Assembly (NCBI RefSeq): GCF_905372745.1
Contig: NZ_CAJPQR010000008.1
Location: 1 to 64,000 of the forward strand
From: an uncultured Campylobacter sp.
Lineage (GTDB): Bacteria; Campylobacterota; Campylobacteria; Campylobacterales; Campylobacteraceae
Reading direction: 5' to 3'
Length of the DNA: 64,000 nucleotides
Shown: piece after piece, positions 26,451-34,790 of the stretch
Layout: the number at the start of each line of letters is the position of its first letter
How positions within the stretch are numbered: position 1 is the stretch's first letter
The notes under the pieces: generated by a model
Databases searched by the model: none
Told to the model about the DNA's origin: nothing
Seen by the model: only the letters and a program-made list of their open reading frames with translations
Program-made: the position numbers and the translations under genes

Positions 26451-26543
26451 CAACTCTTTAAGCTAAGGTAAAAATTTATATTTTCAAGGTGCGGGTCTAG
26501 GCAACTCAAATTCGCAAATTTGACTTTAAATTTGAACACAAAA

Positions 26544-26670
26544 CGACAAGGCGAAGTGTCTTGCGATGAATTTAAATGTTGCGACGAAATTTTCGACCGA
26601 AGATAGAACATTTAGTTCATCGAGGGAGAAAATTTCTAGCTCATTTAAAGGCGCGCAAGAGACGAGCCGC
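26544..26670 (+). repeat. Type II structured intergenic repeat, copy 2
   Basis: GACAAGGCGAAGTGTCTTGCG, then ATGAATTTAAATG, a variable interior, CATTTAAAGGCGCGCAAGAG and GACGAGCCGC. The apical hairpin is GAAC-ATTTA-GTTC (26606-26618), and the outer arm pairs CTTGCG with CGCAAG. It follows type I copy E, just as type II copy 1 follows type I copy D. Confidence 0.75.
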
Positions 26671-26687
26671 TAAAAAAAGAAACCAAA

Positions 26688-27551
26688 ATGCAAAATTTAC
26701 TAAACCTAGCCAAGCTTGCGGCCGTAAAAGCAGGCGATGAGATAATGAAATTTTACGCCCACAAGGGCTTTGACGACGAGATTTTAGCGACCCGCTCAAC
26801 CTTGTCCAAAATCGCGCGCAACAAAAACGCCTCAAATTTTGAGGTAAATTTAAAAACCGATCATTCGCCCGTGACCTCAGCCGATCTCGCGGCAAATGCG
26901 GCGATATTTGAAACGCTAAAAAGCTCGCAAATCCCGATCTGCTCGGAGGAAAAGATTTTGGGCGAGTCCGCGCGGACGTTTTGGCTCATCGATCCGCTAG
27001 ACGGTACGAAGGATTTTATCGAGGGTAGCGGCGAGTTTTGCGTCTGCATCGCGCTTATAGAGGACGGACGCCCGGTTCTTGGCGTTATCTACGTGCCCGT
27101 TACCGGCGAAATTTATAGCGCGGCAAAGGGCGAGCCAACGCAAAAAGAGCTTTATAAAAACGGCGCATTTATCCCGCAAACTCTAGCCGCAAAAGAGCGC
27201 GCGCCGCAAACGATAATCAGCGGCAAACGCGGCAAAAACGTAACGGCCGGCAAGCTCGCAGCCGCTCTAAATTTGGACATCGCGCGACTAAGCTCGGCGA
27301 TCAAATACTGCCGCATCGCCGAAAATCTCGCGGGCGCTTACATGCGCTACTCGCCAAGCTCAATCTGGGATAACGCCGCGGGCGAGATGATCGCTGCGGG
27401 TGCGGGCGCAAAGATGATCGATCTAGCGACGCTCAAAGCCCCGATCTACGATGCCGCCTCGCTAAAAAATAACGAATTTATCGTCATTGCAAAGGATTTT
27501 TTAGGCCGCGAGGATGAAATTTTACGAGCGATAAAAGGGCTAAATTTATAA
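26688..27551 (+). CDS. cysQ: 3'(2'),5'-bisphosphate nucleotidase
   Basis: A 287-residue member of the inositol monophosphatase superfamily, expected to hydrolyse 3'-phosphoadenosine 5'-phosphate (PAP) to AMP and phosphate and so recycle a by-product of sulfate assimilation and phosphopantetheine transfer. The metal-binding motif WLIDPLDGTKDFIEG is at about residues 104-118, preceded by CSEEKI with the metal Glu residues (about 86-91), and the C-terminal WDNAAGEMIAAGAG motif (about 231-244) closes the site. Identification as CysQ over other IMPase-family phosphatases rests on the TKDF sequence and the Asp-Gly-Thr-Lys order. The gene is isolated; its start follows the type II repeat. Confidence 0.85.
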   Translation: MQNLLNLAKLAAVKAGDEIMKFYAHKGFDDEILATRSTLSKIARNKNASNFEVNLKTDHSPVTSADLAANAAIFETLKSSQIPICSEEKILGESARTFWLIDPLDGTKDFIEGSGEFCVCIALIEDGRPVLGVIYVPVTGEIYSAAKGEPTQKELYKNGAFIPQTLAAKERAPQTIISGKRGKNVTAGKLAAALNLDIARLSSAIKYCRIAENLAGAYMRYSPSSIWDNAAGEMIAAGAGAKMIDLATLKAPIYDAASLKNNEFIVIAKDFLGREDEILRAIKGLNL

Positions 27552-27723
27552 ACCAAAAGGCGACTCGCCGCCTTGCAAATTTAAACGGCTCAAGTAAATA
27601 CCATTGTATAGCAACGCCGAATTTAAGACCCGCTAGACGAGAGTCGATAAATTTCATTTAAAATTTAGCTAAAATCGTAGTCAAATTTCAAGCCCTAAGT
27701 CGCCAAACGTTTAAAGGAAACAA

Positions 27724-28254
27724 TTGTTAAAAATCATAAAATCAGTTCTTAGCGTCATTTTCCAGGCTAGAATTTTATTTATCCTTTTTTACTTTTGCGC
27801 CTTCGTTACTTTTGCGCCCATGGCGTCTATCTTGGGCGTAGAGACTGGCCAAATGACGCTTTCTGCGCTATTTAACCCGCTCACGATACTATCTTGCGCA
27901 TTGCTTGCCGTTTATATCGGCTTTAGGGTCGCAGCATATAAAAATCACGGCATAGATTGCAAAATGGACGCCGTATTTTTCTTCGCTTTGAGCTGGATAT
28001 TTTTTATGCTGTTTTGCTTGGCGACGCTTCTTGCGACCATTTTATTTTTGGAGGATTTTAGAGACTTGCCGTCGCGAGAATTTTGCTCGCTACTTTTAGT
28101 TATGGCGGTTGTTGCGGCGTGGCGCACGCTTAAGAGCTCGGAATACAAATTAAGCGTATTTTACGAGCGAAAAGCGGGTGCAAAGACAAACATATACAAA
28201 ATCTTAATCTATTCGGTTTTGGCGTTTGCAGCGATTGTCGCGGTATTTTTTTAG
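27724..28254 (+). CDS. Hypothetical integral membrane protein
   Basis: A 176-residue protein of unknown function. Four hydrophobic segments stand out: about residues 15-35 (ARILFILFYFCAFVTF), 50-68, 83-108 (VFFFALSWIFFMLFCLATLL), and 156-175 near the C-terminus, with another at about 122-133. Short, charged loops include YKNHGIDCKM and ERKAGAKTN. The start is TTG 27724 behind TAAAGGAAACAA. The gene converges with tsaD, separated by about 170 bases. No family assignment is possible from the sequence alone. Confidence 0.6.
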   Translation: MLKIIKSVLSVIFQARILFILFYFCAFVTFAPMASILGVETGQMTLSALFNPLTILSCALLAVYIGFRVAAYKNHGIDCKMDAVFFFALSWIFFMLFCLATLLATILFLEDFRDLPSREFCSLLLVMAVVAAWRTLKSSEYKLSVFYERKAGAKTNIYKILIYSVLAFAAIVAVFF

Positions 28255-28421
28255 CGAAACGATTTTAGATTCTATAAATTTGGCGCTTTTAGTTCACCAT
28301 GCCAATTTTAGATTTGCCGTGCTTTATACTCGCCAGCTCGCAACAGCGCCACAAAAAGCTAAATTTGGGGTAATAATCGCCGAATTTGAGCTAAAAAGCA
28401 AATTTTGGCCAAAAGCCGAAT

Positions 28422-29456
28422 CTAAATCCTCGTTAGCTCGCTTCTAGGACTCGCCTGCAAATCAAGCCCCGCAAACTCGCCGCGCAGGTATTTTTCGCGT
28501 CCGGCGCGCGCGATCATCGCGGCGTTATCGGAGCAAAACTCCAGCGGCGCACAGATGAGCTCGCAGCCGTATTTATCGCATAGAGCCTTTAGGCGGGAGC
28601 GCAGATTTAGATTCGCGCTAGCTCCGCCCACGACGCCAAAACGCTCAAATTTACGCTGGGCAAATATCTTTTCTAGCTTGTTTAAGATATGCTTGCAAGC
28701 GGTATTTTCAAAGGCAAAACAGATATCGGCGATCTCCTGCGCGCCCAGATTTCCGCTTTCAGCGAGCTTTTCCGTTTCGACGCGAACCTGATTTTTGAGC
28801 CCCGAGAAGCTATACGCCGTGCGCGCATCGCCAAGCAGCGGCACGGTAAATTTAAACCTCTCGCGCCCGCTCTTTGCCGCCTTTTCGACCGCTACGCCGC
28901 CCGGATACCCAAGCCCCAGCATCTTTGCGACCTTGTCAAAGCTCTCGCCGAAGCTATCGTCCATCGTGGCAGCCAGCACGCCGACAGCCCCGTCCGCGCC
29001 GATATCTAGCACCATAGTGTGCCCGCCGCTAACTAGCAGCACGCCCGCGGGCAGCCGCGCCTCCTGCGACAAAAATAGCGAATACACGTGCCCCGCGAGA
29101 TGATTTACGGCGATTAGCGGCACGCGCAGCGACGAGGCGAGCGCCTTTGCCATCGCGACTCCGCCCACTAGGCTCACGGAGAGTCCGGGCTCGTTCGTGA
29201 CGGCGACGGCTTTTACACGCGGTAACTCCGCCTTGATCTGCTCTAAAATTTTAGGTAGCGCGGCCGTATGCAAGCGCGCGGCTAGCTCCGGTACCACTCC
29301 ACCAAATGCGCAGTGCTCGGCGTCTTGCGAGATTTTTTTGTGAAATTTTAGCTCCAAGGTCTCGATGTCGAGCAGAGCAACCGAGCTGTCGTCGCAGCTG
29401 CTTTCTATACCCAAAATCAGCCCGCCCGCACTGCCGTGTTGTAAATTTTCGCTCAT
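28422..29456 (-). CDS. tsaD: tRNA N6-adenosine threonylcarbamoyltransferase
   Basis: A 344-residue Kae1/TsaD/Gcp ASKHA-fold protein that, with TsaB and TsaE, transfers threonylcarbamoyl to A37 of tRNAs reading ANN codons. GIESSCDDSS at about 16-25 is the N-terminal ATPase-like loop, the metal ligands are in VNHLAGHVYSLF (about 119-130, two His), and the C-terminal CSDNAAMIARAG (about 308-319) is the third metal site. The first 12 residues (MSENLQHGSAGG) are an extension in front of the usual start, but GGAAAATCAATAAA lies before this ATG and no better start exists inside. In C. jejuni tsaD lies near cdsA-dxr; here it is 12 kb away and on the other strand. Confidence 0.93.
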   Translation of the reverse strand: MSENLQHGSAGGLILGIESSCDDSSVALLDIETLELKFHKKISQDAEHCAFGGVVPELAARLHTAALPKILEQIKAELPRVKAVAVTNEPGLSVSLVGGVAMAKALASSLRVPLIAVNHLAGHVYSLFLSQEARLPAGVLLVSGGHTMVLDIGADGAVGVLAATMDDSFGESFDKVAKMLGLGYPGGVAVEKAAKSGRERFKFTVPLLGDARTAYSFSGLKNQVRVETEKLAESGNLGAQEIADICFAFENTACKHILNKLEKIFAQRKFERFGVVGGASANLNLRSRLKALCDKYGCELICAPLEFCSDNAAMIARAGREKYLRGEFAGLDLQASPRSELTRI

Positions 29457-29628
29457 TTTATTGATTTTCCTTTTTTAGCGCATTTTACCGCTTTTTGCTT
29501 TCGCGGTTATAAATTCGGCCTGCTTCTTCGCAAAGGCGGCAAAATACGCACGCAAATCGCTTGACGTAAATTTGCAACAAAAACCGAATTTGAATAATCT
29601 TGAATCCAAATTTTACTCACCGAGACCC

Positions 29629-29643
29629 GCATCTTTAAGATGC
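29629..29643. repeat. Type III small palindromic repeat, second copy
   Basis: GCATCTTTAAGATGC after CGAGACCC. It is followed by a nine-G run at 29687-29695 and GGAGCTTGAATTGCGCTCTG, which recurs at about 8170, linking this stretch to the 7.6-8.4 kb repeats. Confidence 0.6.
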
Positions 29644-29820
29644 CAAATTTGGTATTGCGAGTTAGATTTCTTTGCGTAAAAAAAATGGGGGGGGGTGGAG
29701 CTTGAATTGCGCTCTGCTAGCAGTTGCGAGGCAAAGCGTCGCAAATTTAAATTTACGTTTTTGCGATGCGGGTCTCGACGACTCAAATTTATAAATTTAA
29801 TGTCAAATTTGAGCTTAAAG

Positions 29821-29980
29821 CGATAAGGCGAAGTATCGTGAGATGATTTTAAATGTTTTGAAGTAAATTTCGTCCCAAGACTAGACATATAGTCTGTCGC
29901 AGGGCGAAATTTACGTTCTGCTTACAGTTGCGAGTGCAGCGAAGCAAAAATCATTTAAAAGCACTCACGAGACGAGCCGC
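29821..29980 (+). repeat. Type II structured intergenic repeat, copy 3
   Basis: CGATAAGGCGAAGTATCGTG, then AGATGATTTTAAATG, interior, AATCATTTAAAAGC, CTCACGAGACGAGCCGC. The apical hairpin is AGAC-ATATA-GTCT (29883-29895), and the outer arm pairs CGTGAG with CTCACG. It ends at the creD stop. An insertion of CGTTCTGCTTACAGTTGCGAG-like sequence widens this copy. Confidence 0.75.
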
Positions 29981-29986
29981 AAAAGG

Positions 29987-31315
29987 CTAAATTTTCAGCC
30001 CATTTTCGTACCAATCTATCTTTCTAGTTAAATACATCACCAACGCTATCACCGCAAATATCATCACGCTGCCCATCAAAAGCGCATAGTCTTCGGACTG
30101 CAAGATACCGTAGAGCAAGCAGTAGCTAACCCCGTGTACGAGCGCGATAAATACGCCCCATTTGCGCGCCCGAAAGATCGCCGAGCCGTAGAAAAGTATC
30201 GTCGCGCACACGGCTGCGGCCGCGACGAGGTAGCTGGCCAGAAAGCTAATGTGCTCCGAAAACGATAGCACGAGTAGGTAAAACAGCACGTCGGCGACCC
30301 CGATGAGTAGGTACTGGATCGGGTGGATGCGCACGCGGCTGTAAATTTCGCACAAAAATATCGCCAAAAACGGCACCGCCAGAAACAAAATCGCGTACGT
30401 CACGCAGCGCGCGATGAGCGAGTAGTTGTTTACGGGACTGATGAAGCTAGCCTCGACGCCCTCAAATCCCATCTCGCGCCTGCCGTCCATGATCCACGCC
30501 TGTGGAACGCCGGTGCTAAGGCCCGAGATCTCCCACTGCGCGTTAAAGCCGCTGCTCGTAACTTCGCGCGATTTCGGCAGCCAGCCGCCGCTAAAAGACG
30601 GCGAGCTCCACGAGGATTTTACGTCAAATTTATTATCCTGCCCCACAGGAACGAAGCTCGCGCTCTGCCCGCCTTGCATAGATAGCGCGCCCGCTAGCTC
30701 AAAGCCGCCACTTGCTAAATTTGCGGGTAGTTTGTAGTGGACACTTTGCCCAAAGGGCGAGTATTTAGGCGGCGCAAAAGACTGCGCGAGATCCTGCCCG
30801 TTTGCTTTTAGCGCGGGAAATGCGGTAAAGGTCTTTTTGCTGCCTACGCCTAAAATTAGCGTCGCCTCGCTTAGCAAAACGTCGCTTTCCGCGATATTTA
30901 GCTGCTCGAAATTTAGCGGGGCAAATTTGGCTTTTAGCGCGACTTCGCCGTTAAAAACGGGCACGCTAAAGATACCGCGCTTTAGATACTGTGGATTTAG
31001 CTGGGTCGATAGCTCATAAGACTGCGGCGCTATCATGATTTGCTCGGTAGTCTGCGATACCGTAGGTACGCCGTTTTCGTTATAGACGGCCGCTTGTTTT
31101 TTGTACGGCACCGAGATCAAAACGCCTTCGATCCTAAGCTCGCCGCCAACCGGCTGCATGATGGACTCCTCGGCGGTGCGCTTGACGTAGGCGCGGTCAG
31201 AGATCATCGAGCTGATGAAACCTAGCGGGATAAGTAGCAGCAAAAGCAAGACGAAAATGATGACTGGCTTCGTCCAAAATCCGCCTCTGACGCTATCCAT
31301 GATTTTGTTTTCCAT
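29987..31315 (-). CDS. creD: CreD-family inner membrane protein
   Basis: A 442-residue protein with one N-terminal membrane segment (about 17-40), a large periplasmic beta-rich domain (about 45-300) and a C-terminal bundle of five or six membrane segments (about 305-430). This is the CreD (cell envelope integrity/colicin E2 tolerance) architecture; RIEGVLISVPYKKQ and IHPIQYLLIGVADVLFYLLV (the HPxQYxLxGxxxxLFYLLL motif) are diagnostic. CreD is usually controlled by the CreBC two-component system and affects envelope stability and beta-lactam response. No creB or creC gene is near. Flanked by repeats on its 3' side. GGAAATCCA precedes the ATG. Confidence 0.85.
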   Translation of the reverse strand: MENKIMDSVRGGFWTKPVIIFVLLLLLLIPLGFISSMISDRAYVKRTAEESIMQPVGGELRIEGVLISVPYKKQAAVYNENGVPTVSQTTEQIMIAPQSYELSTQLNPQYLKRGIFSVPVFNGEVALKAKFAPLNFEQLNIAESDVLLSEATLILGVGSKKTFTAFPALKANGQDLAQSFAPPKYSPFGQSVHYKLPANLASGGFELAGALSMQGGQSASFVPVGQDNKFDVKSSWSSPSFSGGWLPKSREVTSSGFNAQWEISGLSTGVPQAWIMDGRREMGFEGVEASFISPVNNYSLIARCVTYAILFLAVPFLAIFLCEIYSRVRIHPIQYLLIGVADVLFYLLVLSFSEHISFLASYLVAAAAVCATILFYGSAIFRARKWGVFIALVHGVSYCLLYGILQSEDYALLMGSVMIFAVIALVMYLTRKIDWYENGLKI

Positions 31316-31531
31316 TGGATTTCCTTTTGATTTTTTTCACTGCGATTTTAGCTAGAAATCGTAATAAATCGGTAAAGGAGCCTGAATTTTCGGCTAAATT
31401 TCGGATTAAATTTAATGCCTAAAATCTGCGGCTAAATTTACGCGAATAAAATTAGCCGCTAAATTTAGCCTAGCTTGCCGGTAGTTGCGCCTATCGCAAA
31501 ATTTACGAGGCAGGCCGCCCCGTAAATTTGC

Positions 31532-33031
31532 CTAGTCTTTTTTGCCTTTGTTTAGCGATTTTAGCTTGGTGTCGGTGTCGTCAGTTAGCATCGTAAAGAT
31601 TTCGTTCGTCAAATTTTGCGTTAAAGCCTTGGCTTCCTTCATCATATTTATCGAAAATTCGTTTAGCAGCTTGTTTGCTTTGGCTTTGTCTTTTTTATAG
31701 AGTTTGACGTATTCGTCTTCAAATTTAGCCTGTTTGACTGCGAGCGCGTCCTCAAACTCCTTGTAGGCCTTTTTCACGACAGGCGAATACTTCTCATAGT
31801 CCATCATCACGAGGGTTTGCAGCTTTCTATATGTCCAATAAATGGACTCGTCGTCGGCCTTATACGAGCCCTTGTCGTAACCGTCGATAAATTTGTCGAG
31901 GCCATAGTAATACGGCAAATAAACGCCAAGCTCCGACATGCCCAGCGCCACGTAGGTCACTCTGCCGATCTCTTGGGGTAGCCACGGGCGCACCTGCATG
32001 ACGTGCGACTCGTAGGTTCTAAAGACGCTTACAGCGCGGTAGATATTTTTTTGATTTTCGTCTTTGCTCGCGTAGTTATCGTATGCAGTGCCGTCGTAGT
32101 GAGATCTAAGAGCATTTTTTAGATCCTGTACGCTTAGCTTTTTAGCCGGTTTTAAAAATACCGGATAGTTGCCGCCGTCAAGGGTCTGCTTGTCTTTTAG
32201 CTCGGGATTAAACATCTGCTGCACCCAGCAAACGCGCGGATAGTTATAAGTAACGTCTCTATCGTCGTCTCTGGTGTAGGCTTTAGTAAACTGAAATTCG
32301 CCGTCTTTTGCCGGGTCGTAGGCGCCGTTATCTTGGGCAAATTTGATCAAATTTTTCGATCCCATAAAATTTGGATCGTTTTCTTTGTAGTTTTGTAGTC
32401 TGCCTTGGTTTGCGGAGACGAAGTACTCGTCTTTTGGTAGTTTAACCGCCATCCAGTGATGACCGGTGCCGGTTTCAAAGTACCAAAGCTCGTTTTTATC
32501 CACAAACACTACGCCAAAACCCTCTCCCGCACCCGTAGTTTCCACGATCTCGCCGAGCAGCTTTACGCCCTGCGCCGCGCTTTTCATACGAGGCAAAAGT
32601 ACGTCCGGGATATCGTCCTCCGTGATGCCGGTAGCTTCGTTATACGGATCGATTTTTAGCAGTTCGTCTTTAGCATATATGGTCTCGGTGCCGCTGATGC
32701 CGACGCCCGCGTCATTGTAGCCGACCGCACCGTGAAGCTTGGTGTGGGAGTTTGCTATCGTCGTGTATCTCATACCCTCTTTTGGCAGCGGATAGGTAAA
32801 ATCATTTGCTCCGTCATGCGCCTTTGAGCTGTGGACGCCTTTTTGATTGGCTTTTTTCGGATGTATCAAAAACACCTGCGCCTTTATCGCCTTGCTATCG
32901 GCACTCCTAGCTATCAGCATAGAGCCGTCGTCTGAGGCCCCCTCTCCAACCAAAATAGTCGTGCAAGCTAGCGCGTTTGCGCAAAACATCGCGCTTATTA
33001 CCGCCGCAGAGGCGAGAAACTTCATCTTCAT
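31532..33031 (-). CDS. C69-family dipeptidase (PepD-like), exported
   Basis: A 499-residue Ntn-hydrolase of peptidase family C69/U34. The leader MKMKFLASAAVISAMFCANALA is a clear signal peptide. Cleavage after ALA would expose CTTILVGEGAS with Cys as the N-terminal nucleophile, so signal removal may itself activate the enzyme. Further family blocks are GAVGYNDAGVGISGTET (about 104-120), EGFGVVFVDKNELWYFETGTGHHW (key parts Trp-Tyr-Phe-Glu-Thr-Gly) and ANQGRL. The C-terminal 100 residues are lysine-rich and helical. Secreted C69 members occur in oral and gut bacteria and release dipeptides, which fits an amino-acid-using Campylobacter. The gene is monocistronic. Confidence 0.88.
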   Translation of the reverse strand: MKMKFLASAAVISAMFCANALACTTILVGEGASDDGSMLIARSADSKAIKAQVFLIHPKKANQKGVHSSKAHDGANDFTYPLPKEGMRYTTIANSHTKLHGAVGYNDAGVGISGTETIYAKDELLKIDPYNEATGITEDDIPDVLLPRMKSAAQGVKLLGEIVETTGAGEGFGVVFVDKNELWYFETGTGHHWMAVKLPKDEYFVSANQGRLQNYKENDPNFMGSKNLIKFAQDNGAYDPAKDGEFQFTKAYTRDDDRDVTYNYPRVCWVQQMFNPELKDKQTLDGGNYPVFLKPAKKLSVQDLKNALRSHYDGTAYDNYASKDENQKNIYRAVSVFRTYESHVMQVRPWLPQEIGRVTYVALGMSELGVYLPYYYGLDKFIDGYDKGSYKADDESIYWTYRKLQTLVMMDYEKYSPVVKKAYKEFEDALAVKQAKFEDEYVKLYKKDKAKANKLLNEFSINMMKEAKALTQNLTNEIFTMLTDDTDTKLKSLNKGKKD

Positions 33032-33191
33032 CGTTACTCCTTGATTTGAGATAATAAATCTAAGTAAAATTATAGGACTAAAATTATTAATTAAATCTAA
33101 AATTTAAGCTACTTTCAAGATTGTATTGTAAATTTGTTTTGTATTTTGACGCGCGCACCTTCAAATTTAAATTTATTAAAGGAATTTTGGG

Positions 33192-33197
33192 TATAAT
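33192..33197 (+). promoter_or_regulatory. -10 element for rpmI-rplT
   Basis: TATAAT preceded by TTTTGGG, about 47 bases before the rpmI ATG. infC, the usual upstream partner of rpmI, is not here, so the pair needs its own promoter. The leader contains TTACGC-GTAAGGCGTAA, a short inverted repeat. Confidence 0.65.
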
Positions 33198-33243
33198 CCC
33201 ACTCTTACGCGTAAGGCGTAAAAGAAATTTTAAAAGGATTAGT

Positions 33244-33435
33244 ATGCCTAAGATGAAGACAGTTCGCGGCGCTGCTAAACGTTTTAAAGTGGGCAAAAAC
33301 AAGATCAAAAGAGGCTCTGCTTTTAGAAGCCACATTTTGACTAAAAAATCTCGCAACCGCAAGAGAGATTTACGCTCGCCTCAATACGTAGACAGCACAA
33401 ACGTCGCAAGCGTCAAAGCGATGCTCGGAATTTAA
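33244..33435 (+). CDS. rpmI: 50S ribosomal protein L35
   Basis: A 63-residue, very basic protein. MPKMKTVRGAAKRFKV and the HILTKKSRNRKRDLRSP block are diagnostic for L35. The start is ATG 33244 behind AAAAGGATTAGT; a longer frame from 33121 reads through the promoter and is not real. It is followed after 82 bases by rplT. The intergenic segment carries GACTCACTCAGTGAGCG-type pairing (CTCACTCAGTGAG), possibly an L20 regulatory or processing site, but this is conjecture. Confidence 0.97.
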   Translation: MPKMKTVRGAAKRFKVGKNKIKRGSAFRSHILTKKSRNRKRDLRSPQYVDSTNVASVKAMLGI

Positions 33436-33517
33436 GTTTTTGACAAAAAGTCATTCCAAACTCCCCCAAATTTGGGGCAAGACTCACTCAGTGAGCGCCG
33501 ATTTGTAAAGGATAAAT

Positions 33518-33871
33518 ATGGCAAGAGTAAAAACAGGCGTAGTTAGAAGAAGACGCCATAAAAAAGTTTTAAAACTAGCTAGAGGTTTTTTCAGCGCTAG
33601 ACACAAACACTTTAGAAAAGCTAAAGAGCAATTAGAAAGAAGTTTGGTCTATGCTTACCGCGACAGACGCCGCAAGAAACGCGACTTCCGCCGCTTGTGG
33701 ATAGTGCGCATAAATGCTGCGTGCCGCCTAAACGACATTAGCTATTCTCGCTTTATCGCGGGACTTAAAAAAGCAAATATCGAGCTTGATAGAAAAATCT
33801 TAGCCGATCTAGCTATGAATGACGCAAAAGCTTTCAGCGAGCTAGCTTCAAAAGCAAAGGCTGCTTTATAA
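33518..33871 (+). CDS. rplT: 50S ribosomal protein L20
   Basis: A 117-residue basic protein, one of the first proteins to bind 23S rRNA during 50S assembly. ARVKTGVVRRRRHKKVLKLA at the N-terminus and RRLWIVRINAACRLNDISYS in the middle are the conserved L20 blocks. AAAGGATAAAT precedes the ATG. It is followed by a strong terminator at 33877. A degraded copy of its 3' half lies 2.2 kb downstream at 36064-36190 (separate entry). Confidence 0.97.
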   Translation: MARVKTGVVRRRRHKKVLKLARGFFSARHKHFRKAKEQLERSLVYAYRDRRRKKRDFRRLWIVRINAACRLNDISYSRFIAGLKKANIELDRKILADLAMNDAKAFSELASKAKAAL

Positions 33872-33876
33872 TACTC

Positions 33877-33903
33877 AGGAGCGGTTTCCCGCTCCTTTTT
33901 CTT
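33877..33903 (+). terminator. Intrinsic terminator of rpmI-rplT
   Basis: AGGAGCGG-TTTC-CCGCTCCT followed by TTTTCTTT, directly after the rplT stop. Confidence 0.88.
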
Positions 33904-33933
33904 TGATTATTTATTTTAATTAAATTTGATCGT

Positions 33934-33944
33934 CCCCCCCCCCC
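33934..33944 (+). repeat. Poly-C tract (11 C)
   Basis: Eleven consecutive C followed by seven A, 94 bases before the gene at 34038. Long C/G runs in Campylobacter are prone to slipped-strand length change. GATAAAAT at about 34004 could be the -10 of the downstream gene, about 60 bases away from the tract. Confidence 0.75.
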
Positions 33945-34037
33945 AAAAAAATCTCAATAAAACAAATTCCACTCCAAATTTTAATTTTTGTTTTTCGTTT
34001 TTCCGATAAAATACCGCCTCAAATTTAAGGAGCAAAA

Positions 34038-34526
34038 ATGGATATACAAAAGCTAAATCAAAACCTAAACAAACTCAACAAATTTTTATTTATTATCTTA
34101 GGCATCGCCGTCGCGATCTGGATCGGCGTAGAAGTTTTTATAGGTAGCAAGGTAGAATACGCAAAAGAACAAATGAAAGAAAACCTATGCGAAGCGCCAA
34201 ATGTAAAAGAAATGCTGGCGCGACTAAATTCAGGTCTCCCGAGAAAACTAGACGAGATAAATACGCTAGAAAAAATCGTCTGCGAAAACCGCCGTTTTGT
34301 TTATCATTATGCGCTTGGTAAAGGGCTAGAAACAGATGAAAACGCGCTAAATGATAAAGATATCGCCGAGCTAAAAGAGGAGCAAACAAAGGAACTCAAA
34401 AAAGAATTTTGCGAGGATACGCGGTTAAAGGCCGTACGCGAGATAGCTGACGGCGTGGATTTTGTCTATTTTTTGGGCGCTAAAGAGTTGATTCGAGTAA
34501 AGCTTGAAAGCAAAGATTGCGAGTAA
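34038..34526 (+). CDS. Hypothetical membrane-anchored protein
   Basis: A 162-residue protein with one N-terminal membrane segment (FLFIILGIAVAIWIGVEVFI, about residues 17-36) and a charged helical domain outside it. It has four cysteines in the soluble part (NLCEAP, KIVCEN, KEFCED and SKDCE), an even number that could make two disulfides in the periplasm. I do not recognise the family. AAGGAGCAAAA precedes the ATG. It is the first of three hypotheticals between rplT and the degraded rplT copy, and it lies downstream of the poly-C tract. Confidence 0.65.
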   Translation: MDIQKLNQNLNKLNKFLFIILGIAVAIWIGVEVFIGSKVEYAKEQMKENLCEAPNVKEMLARLNSGLPRKLDEINTLEKIVCENRRFVYHYALGKGLETDENALNDKDIAELKEEQTKELKKEFCEDTRLKAVREIADGVDFVYFLGAKELIRVKLESKDCE

Positions 34527-34790
34527 ATTTAGCTACTTTGCCCAAAATCCTGCAAAAGCCATGAAAAAAGCTAGGTCAAATTTATGCTTTAAAAGCGGTC
34601 GGTTTAGACGAATAGAGCTAGCGTACGTTTAGCCGCTAAACAGGATTGAAATTAGTGTCGTCGCCCGCCCGCCCGTATTTTAAAAATATTTAGTTAAAAT
34701 TCATATTTAGATTAAGATGTATTTTATAGCCGCGTGCTATCATACGCTCCGATGCGCTAATCAACCTAAAAAACGAAATAAAGGGTAAAA

